DNA from: Allobrachymonas chironomi DSM 19884
GTDB lineage: Bacteria > Pseudomonadota > Gammaproteobacteria > Burkholderiales > Burkholderiaceae_C
Assembly (NCBI RefSeq): GCF_000374625.1
Contig: NZ_KB894765.1
Location: 1-64,000 of the forward strand
DNA length: 64,000 nucleotides
Direction: 5' to 3'
Both the position numbers and the translations under genes were made by a program. Positions within the stretch are counted from its first letter, which is position 1. Every line of letters starts with the position of its first letter. The notes under the pieces were generated by a model. That model searched no databases. It was not told the origin of the DNA and saw nothing but the letters and a program-made list of their open reading frames with translations. Positions 53,837-63,560 of this stretch are shown one piece after another.

Positions 53837-55774
53837 TCAACCGGCTACCGGCGTGGCAATCGCAGCGGGCTTCGGCACCTTGATCTCGACCTTGAGCAGC
53901 TTCTTCAGCGTCTCGAAGTAGGCCATCAGCTGCGCCTCGTTCAGCGCGCGCGACAGCTGCGGTTGCTGCTGCTTGCGCAGTTCGCTCGTGGCAGGATCTG
54001 CCGGCAGCACCTGGTTCACGCGCACGATGGCATAGCCCTGGTTGCCCAGATCCACGCCTTCGAAGGCCGGCAGCTTGCCGGTCTTGGCGCGCATGGCCGC
54101 ATCGACCACCGGCGGCACCAGGGTGGACTGCACACGCGAGACGACAACGGTTTCACCCATGTCACCAGCAGCGGCCGGGTTGGCCTGCCAATCCTTCAGC
54201 TTGGCCAGGGCATCGGCCTTGGCCAGGGCGGCGGCCCGGTCCTGCACATAGGCTTGCGTTACCGCCGGCTTGATGTCGGCCAGCGCCTGCTGGCCTGCGG
54301 CATGGTATTCGACCAGACGGCCGGCTACCAGCTCGTTGCTGCCGACTTCAATCGTCTGGGTATTCTGCTTCTTGCTGATGGAATCGGCGGCAAACAGCGC
54401 CTGCAGGAAATTGCGGTTGGCCAGCGGGCCCTGGGTGCCCGGAGCCGGCGTGCGATGCACGTTGCTGGCGGTCTGCAGCTGCAGACCCAGTTCGGCAGCC
54501 AGTGTCTTCAGCTCGGCCGGATTGCGGAACACGCCGTCGCTGAAACGCTCGGCCAGTTCACCAAACTTCTGCTGCGCCATCTGCTGCTTCAGCTCGGTTT
54601 CGATGGCGGCCTTGTGCGCCTCGAAACCCTGCTGGGCGGCTCCCTGCACATCGGTCAGCTGGATGATGTGGTAACCAAAATCGGTTTGCACCAGATCACT
54701 GATCTGGCCTTTTTCCATGCCGAACAGCTTGTCCAGGAAGGCCTGGGGCAAGCCAGCGGTATTGCGACCGATCATGCCCAGATCACCACCGTTCGTGGCC
54801 GTGGTGGCATCCTGCGATTGGGTCCGTGCCAGTTCGGCAAACCTGGCCGGATCCTGGCGCAGCTGGGCCAGCAGCGCTTCGGCGTGCTTGCGCGCGGCAT
54901 CACGCGTGGCCTGGTCGGCACCGGCGGGCACCGTGATCAGGATATGGCTGGCGCGGCGCTGACCGGCATCGGCAAAGCGCTCCTTGTTCTGCTCGTAGTA
55001 GTTGCGCATGTCCTGATCGGACACGGTGATGGTGCGCTCCACGGCCGGCATGTCCAGTACCGCGTATTCCACGGTGGCCTGCTCGGTGGTGCGGAAACGC
55101 TCCTTGTGGGCATCATAGAAAGCCTGTACGGCGGCATCATTGACCGGCACCTGGCTGACGTAACGGGCCGGATCAAAGCCGGCCAGCTGGATTTCGCGGC
55201 GCTCGAAGAAGGGGTTCAGCACCAGATTGGCGCTGTTCTCAGGCATCCAGCCGCCAGCGGCGATCACGCCTTCCAGCACCTGCTGTTGCGACAGGCGGGT
55301 ACGCACCATGGCCTCGTAGCCGGCGGGCGTCAGGTTCTGTGTGGCCAGCAGCTGCTTGTAGCGTTCCTCGTCCAGCTTGCCATCGGGGCCGCGCAGGCCG
55401 GCGATGGCGGGATCGTTGAGCAGTTCACGCGCCAGACGCTGGTCGCTGACGAACAGCTTCAGCTTGCTGGCTGCGGCAAACAGCACGCGCTCCTGCACCA
55501 TCGATTCGAGTGTGGCGTATTTGGCCTGGGGCGAATCGAGCAGCGCGCTGTCAAGACCCGGCTGGCTGGCGCGCAGGCGGTCGGCCTCGCTGCGGTGGGC
55601 TTCATCCCACTCGGCCTGGGTGATTTTCTGGCCGTCCACGACAGCCACGGTCGCGTGTGAGGCATCGTTCATGCGCTGATAGTTCTCGAAGCCGAAAAAC
55701 ACGAACGAAGGAATGATGAGCGCAAACAGCAGCACCATCATCCACTTGGTGTGCTTGCGAATGAATTCAAACAT
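53837..55774 (-). CDS. ppiD: Periplasmic folding chaperone, SurA/PpiD type
   Basis: This is a membrane-anchored chaperone at the Sec translocon exit. The 645-residue protein has an N-terminal anchor (WMMVLLFALIIPSFVFFGF). A SurA-N-like domain and one parvulin-type domain follow (RRASHILITVPAGADQATR, FAELARTQSQDATTATNGGDLGMIGR read in parts, and DFGYHIIQLTDV). A long C-terminal domain completes the PpiD layout. Its length matches E. coli PpiD (623). It is 115 bases downstream of the sensor kinase gene on the same strand. Confidence 0.92.
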   Translation of the reverse strand: MFEFIRKHTKWMMVLLFALIIPSFVFFGFENYQRMNDASHATVAVVDGQKITQAEWDEAHRSEADRLRASQPGLDSALLDSPQAKYATLESMVQERVLFAAASKLKLFVSDQRLARELLNDPAIAGLRGPDGKLDEERYKQLLATQNLTPAGYEAMVRTRLSQQQVLEGVIAAGGWMPENSANLVLNPFFERREIQLAGFDPARYVSQVPVNDAAVQAFYDAHKERFRTTEQATVEYAVLDMPAVERTITVSDQDMRNYYEQNKERFADAGQRRASHILITVPAGADQATRDAARKHAEALLAQLRQDPARFAELARTQSQDATTATNGGDLGMIGRNTAGLPQAFLDKLFGMEKGQISDLVQTDFGYHIIQLTDVQGAAQQGFEAHKAAIETELKQQMAQQKFGELAERFSDGVFRNPAELKTLAAELGLQLQTASNVHRTPAPGTQGPLANRNFLQALFAADSISKKQNTQTIEVGSNELVAGRLVEYHAAGQQALADIKPAVTQAYVQDRAAALAKADALAKLKDWQANPAAAGDMGETVVVSRVQSTLVPPVVDAAMRAKTGKLPAFEGVDLGNQGYAIVRVNQVLPADPATSELRKQQQPQLSRALNEAQLMAYFETLKKLLKVEIKVPKPAAIATPVAG

Positions 55775-55890
55775 GCAAGGGAATCCTGTTGGCTGGCAGA
55801 TGCCAGCAGAAGCAGCGACGCAAAGGCGCCGGCAGGCAGGGAAGACGGGCCGGAGGGAGCAGGCCCGGAGACTCAGCGGAAGATTTTACT

Positions 55891-57387
55891 TCAATGTGCC
55901 GCAGCGCTGCCGGCACTGCCCTCGCCCATTGGCAGGCAGACGCACACCTCCAGCCCGCCCAGCGGACTGTCGTGCAGCTGCAGCCGCCAGTCATGCAGCT
56001 CGGCAACCCGCGCCACGATCGCCAGCCCCAGGCCGGCCCCCTGCCCGGCACCCTGACGGAAGAAGTGCTCGAACACGCGCTCGCGCAGTTCCGGTGCAAT
56101 ACCCGGCCCGCTATCCTGGAAACGCAGCCGGATGCCATCGGACTGGCGCTCCAGCACGACCTGGATCTGCCCGCCTGGCGGTGTATGGCGAATCGCGTTG
56201 GCCACCAGGTTCTCGACCAGGCTGTGCAGGCCCTGCTCGTCGGCATGGATGACAAAACGCTCCCCCGGCTGTACCTGCAGCGTCAGCTCCTGATCGCGCT
56301 GCAGGCTGAGCGTGATCAACTCGGCCAGCTCCTGGCGCAGAAAGGCCGCCAGATCCAGCGCCACGCGCTGCAGGCGCACCAGGCCGGGCTCCAGCCGTGC
56401 CAGCAGCAGCAGCTGTTCCGACAGGTGGGTCGCACGCACCACGTTGCGATCGATCTGCCGAATAGCGGCTTCGCGGTCGGCCGGATCGGGGGCATGCAGG
56501 GCGTTGTGGGCCTGGACATGCAGCACCGCCAGCGGCGTGCGCAGCTCATGGGCCGCATAGGACAGAAAGCGGCGCTCGCGTTCGCGCGCCTCGGTCACCT
56601 GCCCGAGCAGGCCGTTGAGCGACTGCAGCACGGCTTGCAGCTCGGCCGGTGCTGCACGCAGCTGCACCGGTTCCAGCTGCTGCGGACCCCGCTGACGCAG
56701 CGACCCCGCCAGCTGTTCCAGCGGCCGCAGTCCCCAACCCACCACCAGCCAGACCAGCAACAGCAGCAAGGGGATGCCGAGCAGCTCCACCCACAGACTG
56801 CGGCTGGCGATACGCGTGGCGAGCTCGCTGCGCACATCGGCACGATCACCCACCAGCACCCAGCTGCCGCGTGCCGGATCGTGGTGCAGGTAAATGCGCC
56901 AGTCCCAATCGTCCTGGCGCACCTCGTAGTAACCGGGCAGCAGTCCGGGCAACAGCGTCTGCCCGTCCGTCTCCGGTGAGGCCTGCGGGCTGGCATGCAG
57001 GGCCCCGCTTTCGCGCAGCTGGCGCAAGCTGTCCAGCTGCTGCACCGGGGCTGATGGCGAAGCCAGGATCAGGCTGCCATCGGCCCGGAACACGACAAAA
57101 GCCAGTTTGCTTTCATATTCATGCACATAGTGGCGGAAGGCGGGAGACTGTTCGCTCAGGGTCGCGGCCTGTCGCAGCGCCTGTTGCACCGCGGCGCCCT
57201 CTTGCGGCGTCATGGCGGGATGCGCCAGCACGGCCAGCATGCGCGCCGATTGCGTCAGCTGGGCATCGAACACTTCCTCGATTTCGATGCGGGCATCGGC
57301 ATAGCTGCGCCAGCTCATGACACTCAGCGCCACGGTGAGCAGGATCAGGAGCGCACCGAGAATGCGGCTGCGGATGGATCGCATCAT
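55891..57387 (-). CDS. Sensor histidine kinase, QseC/PmrB-like
   Basis: This is a membrane sensor kinase of 498 residues. TM1 (ILGALLILLTVALSVMSW) is followed by a periplasmic 2CSK_N-type sensor (VFDAQLTQSARMLAVLAH), TM2 (ELLGIPLLLLLVWLVVGW), a HAMP-like linker, HisKA with the phospho-His in SYAAHELRTPLAVLH, and HATPase_c boxes ENLVANAIRHTPPGG, FQDSGPGI and GAGLGLAIV. The periplasmic layout matches QseC and PmrB rather than PhoR types. Its ATG overlaps the regulator stop (ATGA). The stimulus is unknown. Confidence 0.92.
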   Translation of the reverse strand: MMRSIRSRILGALLILLTVALSVMSWRSYADARIEIEEVFDAQLTQSARMLAVLAHPAMTPQEGAAVQQALRQAATLSEQSPAFRHYVHEYESKLAFVVFRADGSLILASPSAPVQQLDSLRQLRESGALHASPQASPETDGQTLLPGLLPGYYEVRQDDWDWRIYLHHDPARGSWVLVGDRADVRSELATRIASRSLWVELLGIPLLLLLVWLVVGWGLRPLEQLAGSLRQRGPQQLEPVQLRAAPAELQAVLQSLNGLLGQVTEARERERRFLSYAAHELRTPLAVLHVQAHNALHAPDPADREAAIRQIDRNVVRATHLSEQLLLLARLEPGLVRLQRVALDLAAFLRQELAELITLSLQRDQELTLQVQPGERFVIHADEQGLHSLVENLVANAIRHTPPGGQIQVVLERQSDGIRLRFQDSGPGIAPELRERVFEHFFRQGAGQGAGLGLAIVARVAELHDWRLQLHDSPLGGLEVCVCLPMGEGSAGSAAAH

Positions 57388-58046
57388 GCCGGATCGATGC
57401 GATAGCCCACGCCACGCACGGTGCGGATCAGCTCCGGGTAGAGCTTTCGGCGCAGGTGGTGGATATGCACTTCGAGCGCATTGCTTTCGGCGGCGCTTTC
57501 GCTCCAGCCATACAGCACTTCCTCGAGCCGGTCACGCGTGAGAACGCGACCCGGCTGCGACATCAGCTGGTGCAGCAGCAGGAATTCCTTGCGCTGCAGC
57601 GTGACCACCTCTCCCCGGCAGCTGACTTCCTGGCTGACCGGATCGAGCCGCACGCCGCCATGTTCCAGCACCGGTTGCGGGCGGCCAAAGCTGCGGCGCA
57701 GCAAGGCGCGCAGACGCGCCGTGAGTTCGCCCACTTCGAATGGCTTGATCAGGTAATCGTCGGCACCGGCATCCAGCCCCTGGATGCGGTCACTGGTGGC
57801 ATCGCGCGCGGTCAGGACCAGCACCGGCACCGCCTGCTGGCGTTCGCGCAGGCGGCGCAACACGTCCAGCCCGTCCATATCGGGCAGGCCCAGATCCAGT
57901 ATCGCCAGGTCAAAGCGTTCATGCGTCAACGCATGCAGCGCGCTGCGCCCGTCCTGCACCCAGTCCACGGTATAGCCTTCGGGCTTGAGGGCGACGCGGA
58001 TGCCTTCGCCAAGAGCAGGATCATCTTCAACAAGCAGCAGGCGCAT
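57384..58046 (-). CDS. OmpR-family response regulator, QseB/PmrA-like
   Basis: This is a DNA-binding response regulator of 220 residues. The receiver has the acidic pair EDD at residues 7-9, phospho-Asp51 in AILDLGLPDMDG, a Thr in VLTAR and Lys in LIKPFEVGELTAR. The winged-helix C-terminal domain ends RTVRGVGYRIDP. The start at 58046 (MRLLLVEDD) is the family start. It is paired with the kinase gene by a 4-base overlap. It lies 61 bases downstream of the SDR gene, so it is probably in the same operon. Confidence 0.93.
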   Translation of the reverse strand: MRLLLVEDDPALGEGIRVALKPEGYTVDWVQDGRSALHALTHERFDLAILDLGLPDMDGLDVLRRLRERQQAVPVLVLTARDATSDRIQGLDAGADDYLIKPFEVGELTARLRALLRRSFGRPQPVLEHGGVRLDPVSQEVSCRGEVVTLQRKEFLLLHQLMSQPGRVLTRDRLEEVLYGWSESAAESNALEVHIHHLRRKLYPELIRTVRGVGYRIDPA

Positions 58047-58107
58047 GGTGGGCAGCAACAAAAGGGGAAACTGCCCGCCAGTATAGGACTGTCAGCGGCT
58101 GCGCGGA

Positions 58108-58908
58108 TCAGGACACGACGCGCGACGGCCCGGCCTCCTGGCGGATTTGCGGCAGTTTCTTGCGCATGGCCTTGTCAACAACGCCGGGCAGGATCTGGTT
58201 GATGCGCACGAACAGTTTTTCCGGCCAGCCCAGATAGCGCTCGTGGCGCGTCCCCTGCATGGCCTGCAGCACCTGTTGCGCCACCCGCTGCGGCGTGTCC
58301 ATGGTGCTACCAAGCTGCTCGTTCATGCGCACGGCGGCTGCCGTATGCATGCTGGTGCGGGTGGCGCGCGGAGCCACATAGCGCACCTGTACGCCGGTAT
58401 CCGCCAGCTCGCGCCGCAGCGCTTCGGCGAAGCCGCGCAGGGCAAACTTGCTGGCGCAATAAGTGGCATAGCCGGGGTGACCAATGGAGCCTAGCACAGA
58501 TCCCAGCAACACCACCACGGCCTGCGGTTGCTGCTGCAGCATCGGCAGCAGCCGGCGCGTGAGTTGCAGCGTGGCCGTGACATTGACGCTCAGCAAGGCC
58601 TCTATGCTCTCTTCATCCTGGGCCGCAAAGCTGATCAGCTCGTTCAGCCCCGAGGCATGCAGCAGCACGCTGGCACCACCCCAATCGCGTACCGCAGCCT
58701 CGACCGCATCGCGGCCGGCGCGTGTGGCCAGATCCGCCTCGACCGTGCGCATACGCTGCCACCGCCCTGCCGCCAGGGCATCCAGCGCCGAACGGCGGCG
58801 ACCCACAATCAGCACCTGCGCCCCAGCGGTCAGCAACTGCTCCAGCAATTCCTGACCGATGCCGCCGGTGGCTCCGGTCAGCACGACACGTGCATGCTGC
58901 AGTTTCAT
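58108..58908 (-). CDS. Short-chain dehydrogenase/reductase (SDR family)
   Basis: This is an NAD(P)-dependent oxidoreductase of 266 residues. It has the cofactor motif LTGATGGIGQEL, the NNAG-equivalent stretch LLHASGLNEL, and the catalytic Tyr-x3-Lys in YATYCASKFALRGF preceded by the Ser of LLGSVLGSIG. The C-terminal part (GWPEKLFVRINQILPGVVDKAM) suggests a lipid-type substrate, as in membrane-associated SDRs. ATG at 58908 has GGAG nine bases upstream and overlaps the stop of a 36-residue ORF. The substrate is unknown. Confidence 0.9.
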   Translation of the reverse strand: MKLQHARVVLTGATGGIGQELLEQLLTAGAQVLIVGRRRSALDALAAGRWQRMRTVEADLATRAGRDAVEAAVRDWGGASVLLHASGLNELISFAAQDEESIEALLSVNVTATLQLTRRLLPMLQQQPQAVVVLLGSVLGSIGHPGYATYCASKFALRGFAEALRRELADTGVQVRYVAPRATRTSMHTAAAVRMNEQLGSTMDTPQRVAQQVLQAMQGTRHERYLGWPEKLFVRINQILPGVVDKAMRKKLPQIRQEAGPSRVVS

Positions 58909-59015
58909 GCGGCCAGCTCCTGCGGCAGCGGCAGAAAGCGCCCGGTCACACAGAATTCGATCCGGTAGCGCGATGCTGGCGCTTGCGTTGCGGACTGCAG
59001 GGGAAAATCCATCAT
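58905..59015 (-). CDS. Very small ORF (36 residues) translationally coupled to the SDR gene
   Basis: I do not recognise a family. The peptide starts MMDFPLQSATQAPASRYRIE and ends RFLPLPQELAA. It has one Cys and no hydrophobic segment. Coding support is a strong ribosome site (GAAGGAG four to five bases before the first ATG) and an exact ATGA overlap with the SDR start. It could be a real small protein or a leader peptide controlling SDR translation. It is first in the transcript SDR-regulator-kinase. Confidence 0.6.
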   Translation of the reverse strand: MMDFPLQSATQAPASRYRIEFCVTGRFLPLPQELAA

Positions 59016-59062
59016 CTACTCCTTCGCCCATCGGGGCTCGGGAAGGATGATGCGGATGAAGG

Positions 59063-59079
59063 CTTAGCGGAAGCTTAAG
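59063..59079 (-). promoter_or_regulatory. Candidate PmrA/QseB-type operator upstream of the SDR/two-component operon
   Basis: On the minus strand CTTAAG-CTTCC-GCTAAG is a direct repeat of six-base half-sites with five bases between. PmrA boxes have this layout (CTTAAx, 5 bases, CTTAAx); the second half-site has two mismatches. It lies about 50 bases before the 36-codon ORF. Autoregulation by the encoded regulator is inference. Confidence 0.4.
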
Positions 59080-59161
59080 ATCGACGCCGTTTCAGGGAAA
59101 AGCTCTGGTGCTTGGAACCTCTTTGTGGTTGCCCGAGACTCCCCCTGCCGGATGCGTTCAG

Positions 59162-59198
59162 ACAAAGAAAAACGGCCTAGAGTTTCCTCCAAGCCGTT
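59162..59198 (-). terminator. Intrinsic terminator after the hupB/tRNA-Val unit
   Basis: On the minus strand a 12-bp stem with two G-T pairs (AACGGCTTGGAG and CTCTAGGCCGTT) closes on GAAA and is followed by TTTTTCTTT. It lies about 30 bases past the tRNA-Val 3' end and just before the presumed SDR-operon promoter region. Confidence 0.78.
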
Positions 59199-59227
59199 GT
59201 TTTCATTGCCATTTTCAATTGAAAGGG

Positions 59228-59303
59228 TGGTGGGTGCTGACGGGGTCGAACCGCCGACCTACGCCTTGTAAGGGCGCCGCTCTACCAACTGAGCTAAGCA
59301 CCC
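59228..59303 (-). tRNA. tRNA-Val (TAC)
   Basis: It has 76 bases with encoded CCA. The acceptor stem is GGGTGCT/AGCACCC, the D arm TAGCTCAGTTGGTAGAGC, the anticodon loop CCTTACAAG with TAC, and the T arm GGCGGTTCGACCCCGTC. It reads GUA and GUG codons. Its 5' end is only eight bases after the hupB stop. Confidence 0.96.
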
Positions 59304-59311
59304 CACGCCGA

Positions 59312-59584
59312 TCAATTCAGGGCATCTTTCAGTCCCTTGCCGGGACGGAATTTCGGAATTCTAGCAGCTTTGATCGGGATTTCCTCGCCGGTCTGCGGAT
59401 TTCTGCCTTTTCTTGCCGCGCGCTTGGCCACATCAAAGGTACCGAAGCCCACCAGAGTCACGCTGCCGCCTTTTTTAAGGGTGGTGGTCACGGCCCCTAG
59501 GGTGGCCTCCAGCGCGCGCGCTGCAGCCGCCTTGGAGATGCCAGCCTGTTTGGCGATATGTTCGATCAACTCTGTCTTGTTCAC
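59312..59584 (-). CDS. hupB: Histone-like DNA-binding protein HU
   Basis: This is a nucleoid-associated dimeric protein that bends DNA. It has 90 residues. It starts with GTG ([18 protein letters not shown]), preceded by GGGGGA. The beta arm [14 protein letters not shown] and the tail [14 protein letters not shown] are canonical. A frame extending to 59731 is unrelated in sequence. It is directly upstream of tRNA-Val with eight bases between and no terminator, so both probably share one transcript. Confidence 0.96.
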   Translation of the reverse strand: MNKTELIEHIAKQAGISKAAAARALEATLGAVTTTLKKGGSVTLVGFGTFDVAKRAARKGRNPQTGEEIPIKAARIPKFRPGKGLKDALN

Positions 59585-59770
59585 GGTAGTCCCCCGATGG
59601 TTTGCTTGTATGGAGCGCATGTCTGGAGCCTGGACGGGTGCATGGACAGTCCGGGGCATACATGCGTTACGCCACCAGGGCACAGTCGTCCTATCCGATC
59701 CATTGTAGCGAGCTTGCCCGGGGCACTCCATGTTCCATTTGGCGACGTGTCGCGTTTTCGTCGTCAGGGC

Positions 59771-60865
59771 TTACCCCGCCAGCAACTGCGCCACTGCCCG
59801 GCCCATGTCTTCGGTGCTTGCCAGGCCGCCGTGCAGATCCGGCGTGCGTGGCAAGCCGTTCTGCGGGTCCAGTACCTGCTCGATGGCGTGCACGATGGCA
59901 TCGTGCGCCTCGCGGTGACCGAGGAAATCCAGCATCATGGCGCCAGCCCAGATCTGCCCGACCGGATTGGCGATGCCCTTGCCGGCAATGTCCGGAGCGG
60001 ATCCGTGCACCGGTTCGAACAGCGAAGGAAAGCGCCGCGTCGGATTCAGGTTGGCGCTGGGTGCGATGCCGATGGTGCCGGTACAGGCCGGACCCAGATC
60101 GCTCAGGATGTCGCCAAACAGGTTGCTGGCAACCACCACGTCAAAGTAGTCGGGTCGCTGCACGAAGTGCGCCGTGAGAATGTCGATGTGGAACTTGTCC
60201 ACCACCACGTCCGGATACTGCCTGGCCATCAGCGCCACGCGCTCGTCCCAGTAGGGCATGGTGATGGCAATGCCGTTGGACTTGGTGGCGCTGGTCAGGT
60301 GCCGGCGCGGGCGCGACTGCGCCAGCTCGAAGGCAAAGCGCAGCACGCGATCCACGCCCAGGCGCGTCATCACGGTTTCCTGCATCACCATTTCGCGTTC
60401 GGTCCCCTCGAACATGCGGCCGCCGATGGAGGAATACTCGCCCTCGGTGTTCTCGCGCACAATCAGCATGTCGATCTCGCCAGGCTGGCGCGGGCTGCCG
60501 TCGCGGCGCACTACTGGCGCCGTCACGCCCGGCATCAGGCGCGCCGGACGCAGGTTGATGTACTGGTCGAATTCGCGGCGGAACAGCAGCAGCGATTCCC
60601 ACAACGAGATGTGATCGGGAATCTTGTCCGGCCAGCCCACGGCACCAAAGTAGATTGCATCGTGTGTGCCGATCTGCTGTTTCCAGTCTTCCGGCAGCAT
60701 GCGGCCGTGCTGCCGGTAATAGTCCCAGCAGGCGAAATCGAAATGGTCGAACTGCAGGCCGATGCCAAAACGCCGGGCTACTGCCTGCAACACGCGCAGG
60801 CCTTCGGGCATGACCTCCTGGCCGATGCCGTCACCGGCGATGACGGCAATGCGGTGCGTCTTCAT
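59771..60865 (-). CDS. Tartrate dehydrogenase/D-malate dehydrogenase (TtuC family)
   Basis: This is a beta-decarboxylating dehydrogenase of the isocitrate/isopropylmalate family, acting on tartrate or D-malate with NAD. It has 364 residues. Visible are [13 protein letters not shown], the [16 protein letters not shown] stretch specific to TtuC/DmlA types (not LeuB), [20 protein letters not shown], the [12 protein letters not shown] metal Asp pair and [18 protein letters not shown]. It starts 12 bases after pgsA ends. Distinction from LeuB rests on the GWPDKIPDH motif. Confidence 0.88.
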   Translation of the reverse strand: MKTHRIAVIAGDGIGQEVMPEGLRVLQAVARRFGIGLQFDHFDFACWDYYRQHGRMLPEDWKQQIGTHDAIYFGAVGWPDKIPDHISLWESLLLFRREFDQYINLRPARLMPGVTAPVVRRDGSPRQPGEIDMLIVRENTEGEYSSIGGRMFEGTEREMVMQETVMTRLGVDRVLRFAFELAQSRPRRHLTSATKSNGIAITMPYWDERVALMARQYPDVVVDKFHIDILTAHFVQRPDYFDVVVASNLFGDILSDLGPACTGTIGIAPSANLNPTRRFPSLFEPVHGSAPDIAGKGIANPVGQIWAGAMMLDFLGHREAHDAIVHAIEQVLDPQNGLPRTPDLHGGLASTEDMGRAVAQLLAG

Positions 60866-60877
60866 GGGGCAGCGCGC

Positions 60878-61444
60878 TCAGCGGATGCGCTGGCGGATTT
60901 CGGGAATCGCCTTGCGCATGTAGTAGACCATGGACCAGACCGTCAGCACCACCGCCAGCCACAGCAGGATGTTGCCCCAGAAACGGGTATCGATCAGGCC
61001 GAACAGCTGGCCGTTGAACAGCAGGAAGGGAATCGCCGTCATCTGCACCGTGGTCTTGAGCTTGCCGATCATGTGCACCGCCACGCTGCGCGAGGCACCG
61101 ATCTGCGCCATCCATTCGCGCAGCGCCGAAATGGCTATTTCACGGCCAATGATGATGAGCGCGGCAAAGACATCGGCCCGCTGCAGGTGCACCAGCACCA
61201 GCACGCTGGCGCAGACCAGGAACTTGTCAGCCACCGGATCCAGAAAGGCACCGAAGGCCGAGGTCTGGTTGAGCTTGCGCGCCAGATAACCGTCAAACCA
61301 GTCCGTCATGGCAAAGATGATGAACATCAGCGCCGCCACCAGGTTCTGCGTCTGCTCTGCCAGCGGCAGGTAGAACACCGCCATCAGCAGGGGAATGGCC
61401 GCAATGCGCGTCCAGGTCAGGGCGGTGGGAATGGTGAGGAACAT
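60878..61444 (-). CDS. pgsA: CDP-diacylglycerol-glycerol-3-phosphate phosphatidyltransferase
   Basis: It makes phosphatidylglycerol phosphate from CDP-diacylglycerol and glycerol-3-phosphate in the inner membrane. The 188-residue protein has five or six hydrophobic segments and the CDP-alcohol phosphotransferase motif DWFDGYLARK...G...DPVADK, with the aspartates in the required spacing. ATG at 61444 gives MFLTIPTALTWTRI. The upstream neighbour on this strand is uvrC, as in many proteobacteria, with 63 bases between. Confidence 0.96.
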   Translation of the reverse strand: MFLTIPTALTWTRIAAIPLLMAVFYLPLAEQTQNLVAALMFIIFAMTDWFDGYLARKLNQTSAFGAFLDPVADKFLVCASVLVLVHLQRADVFAALIIIGREIAISALREWMAQIGASRSVAVHMIGKLKTTVQMTAIPFLLFNGQLFGLIDTRFWGNILLWLAVVLTVWSMVYYMRKAIPEIRQRIR

Positions 61445-61507
61445 GGCTTGCAAGGGGAAACGGTATCCTGCCGATTGTGGCATGGAAACTCCGCGGCCCC
61501 GGCAGCG

Positions 61508-63538
61508 TCAGTGCAATGCCCGGTAGATCTGTGCTGCCAGCTCGGAAGAGATGCCCTCGACGCTGGCCAGATCCTCTTCCGAGGCCTTGGCGACACCGGC
61601 CACGCCACCAAAGCGCTGTAGCAGGCGTGCACGCCGTTTCGGGCCGATGCCGGGAATCTCCTCCAGCCGGCTGCCGCCGGTGCGCACACGGGCGCGCTTG
61701 GCACGCATGCCGGTGATGGCAAAGCGGTGCGCCTCGTCCCGGATCTGCGCCACCAGCATCAGCGCCGCCGAGTCCTGACCAAGCCAGATCTTCTCGCGGC
61801 CATCGGCAAACACCAGCTCTTCCAGACCGACCTTGCGGCCCTCGCCCTTTTCCACGCCGACGATGCGCGACAGATCCATGCCGAGATCGCCGAAGACCTC
61901 GCGCGCCACGCCGACCTGGCCCTTGCCGCCATCGATCAGCACGATGTCCGGCCAGCGCGGAGCCTGGCTGCCCTCGGCCGCTTCACCTGTTGCACCCGAT
62001 TCCGCCGCCTGCTCCTGCCAGGCGCGGATCTGTTCGGCCAGCTTGCCGTAACGGCGCTGCAGCACCTGGCGCATGGCGGCGTAATCGTCACCGGGCGTGA
62101 TGCCCTCGATGCCGTAGCGACGGTAGCGCGAAGGCTGCATGGCGTGGTTCTGGAACACCACGCAGGAGGCCTGGCTGGCTTCGCCGGCGGTGTGCGAAAT
62201 GTCGAAACACTCGATATGCAGGCTGTCGAGTTCCTCGCGCTCCAGGCCGAGCGCCTCGGCCAGCGCACGGGTGCGCGCGCGCTGCGAGCCTTCTTCGGCC
62301 AGCAGGCGTGCCAGCTGCAGGCCGGCATTCTGCTCGGCCATCTGCAGCCAGGTGCGGCGCAGCTCACGCGGCTGGTGCACCGCAGTGATCTTGCGGCCGG
62401 CCTGGGCCGACAGCGCCTCGACCAGCGCCGGCTGCAGCGGCACGCTGGTCACCAGCACGGACGGCATGTCCGAACCCAGGTAGTGCTGCGCGACAAAGGC
62501 TTCGAGCACGGCCTGCTCCAGCTGTCCGTGCGTGGCCTCGATGCCGCCCTCCTCGCCCTCGACCAGCTTGCGCGCATCATCGAGCTGCGACGGAAAATGC
62601 GGCTTGTCGCCCAAATGGCGGCCACCGCGCACCATCGCCAGGTTGACACAGGCCTTGCCGCCCAGCACCTTGACTGCCAGGATGTCGACATCCTTGTCGG
62701 AGGTGGATTCGACCGCCTGCTGGTGCAGGATATCGCTCAGCGCCGACAGCTGGTCGCGCACCAACGCCGCCTGCTCGTATTCCATGCGTTCGGAGTGTTC
62801 CATCATGCGCTGCTGCAGCTGGCGCATGACATCGTCGGCAGAACCGTCGAGAAAGGCTTCGGCATGGGCCACATCGGCGGCATAGGCTTCCGGGCTGATC
62901 AGGCCGACACAGGGGCCGGTACAACGCTTGATCTGGTACAGCAGGCAGGGCCGCGTGCGGTTGCTGAATACCGAATCCTCGCAGGTGCGCAGCCGGAACA
63001 CCTTTTGCAGCAGCTGGATGGTTTCCTTGACCGCCCAGGCATTGGGGTACGGACCAAAATAGCGGTTGTGCCTGTCGGTGGCTCCCCGGTAATAGGAGAT
63101 GCGCGGAAACGCGCCGGCTTGCGGCCGGTCATCCGGCTGGCTGCCGGGACGGCTGCCGCTGAAACGCAGATAGGGGTAGCTCTTGTCATCCCGGAACAGG
63201 ATGTTGTACTTGGGCTTGAGCGTCTTGATCAGGTTGTTTTCCAGGATCAGCGCCTCCGCTTCGGATCGCACCACCGTCACTTCGAGCCGGCGGATCTTGC
63301 CCACCATGAAGCCGATGCGGGTACCGCCATGGTCCTTCTGGAAATAGCTGGAAACGCGCCGCTTCAGGTGGATTGCCTTGCCGACATACAACACCTGGTC
63401 ATCGGCATCGAAATAGCGGTACACGCCAGGCAGCGCCGGCAGCGCCGCCACCTGCTCCAGCACGGCGGGATCATGGCCGCTGCTGGCCGCTGGCACCGGC
63501 TGGTCCGGCTGCTGGGGTGGCTGGGAAGATGCACTCAT
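61508..63538 (-). CDS. uvrC: Excinuclease ABC subunit C
   Basis: This is the dual-incision nuclease of nucleotide excision repair. The 676-residue protein has the GIY-YIG domain ([20 protein letters not shown]), the UVR motif ([20 protein letters not shown]), the RNase H-like endonuclease domain ([26 protein letters not shown]), and two helix-hairpin-helix motifs ([33 protein letters not shown]). ATG at 63538 is preferred; the frame upstream is not conserved. It starts 22 bases from the divergent earP ATG. Confidence 0.97.
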   Translation of the reverse strand: MSASSQPPQQPDQPVPAASSGHDPAVLEQVAALPALPGVYRYFDADDQVLYVGKAIHLKRRVSSYFQKDHGGTRIGFMVGKIRRLEVTVVRSEAEALILENNLIKTLKPKYNILFRDDKSYPYLRFSGSRPGSQPDDRPQAGAFPRISYYRGATDRHNRYFGPYPNAWAVKETIQLLQKVFRLRTCEDSVFSNRTRPCLLYQIKRCTGPCVGLISPEAYAADVAHAEAFLDGSADDVMRQLQQRMMEHSERMEYEQAALVRDQLSALSDILHQQAVESTSDKDVDILAVKVLGGKACVNLAMVRGGRHLGDKPHFPSQLDDARKLVEGEEGGIEATHGQLEQAVLEAFVAQHYLGSDMPSVLVTSVPLQPALVEALSAQAGRKITAVHQPRELRRTWLQMAEQNAGLQLARLLAEEGSQRARTRALAEALGLEREELDSLHIECFDISHTAGEASQASCVVFQNHAMQPSRYRRYGIEGITPGDDYAAMRQVLQRRYGKLAEQIRAWQEQAAESGATGEAAEGSQAPRWPDIVLIDGGKGQVGVAREVFGDLGMDLSRIVGVEKGEGRKVGLEELVFADGREKIWLGQDSAALMLVAQIRDEAHRFAITGMRAKRARVRTGGSRLEEIPGIGPKRRARLLQRFGGVAGVAKASEEDLASVEGISSELAAQIYRALH

Positions 63539-63560
63539 GCCTGCATTGTAGAGTTGCCGC

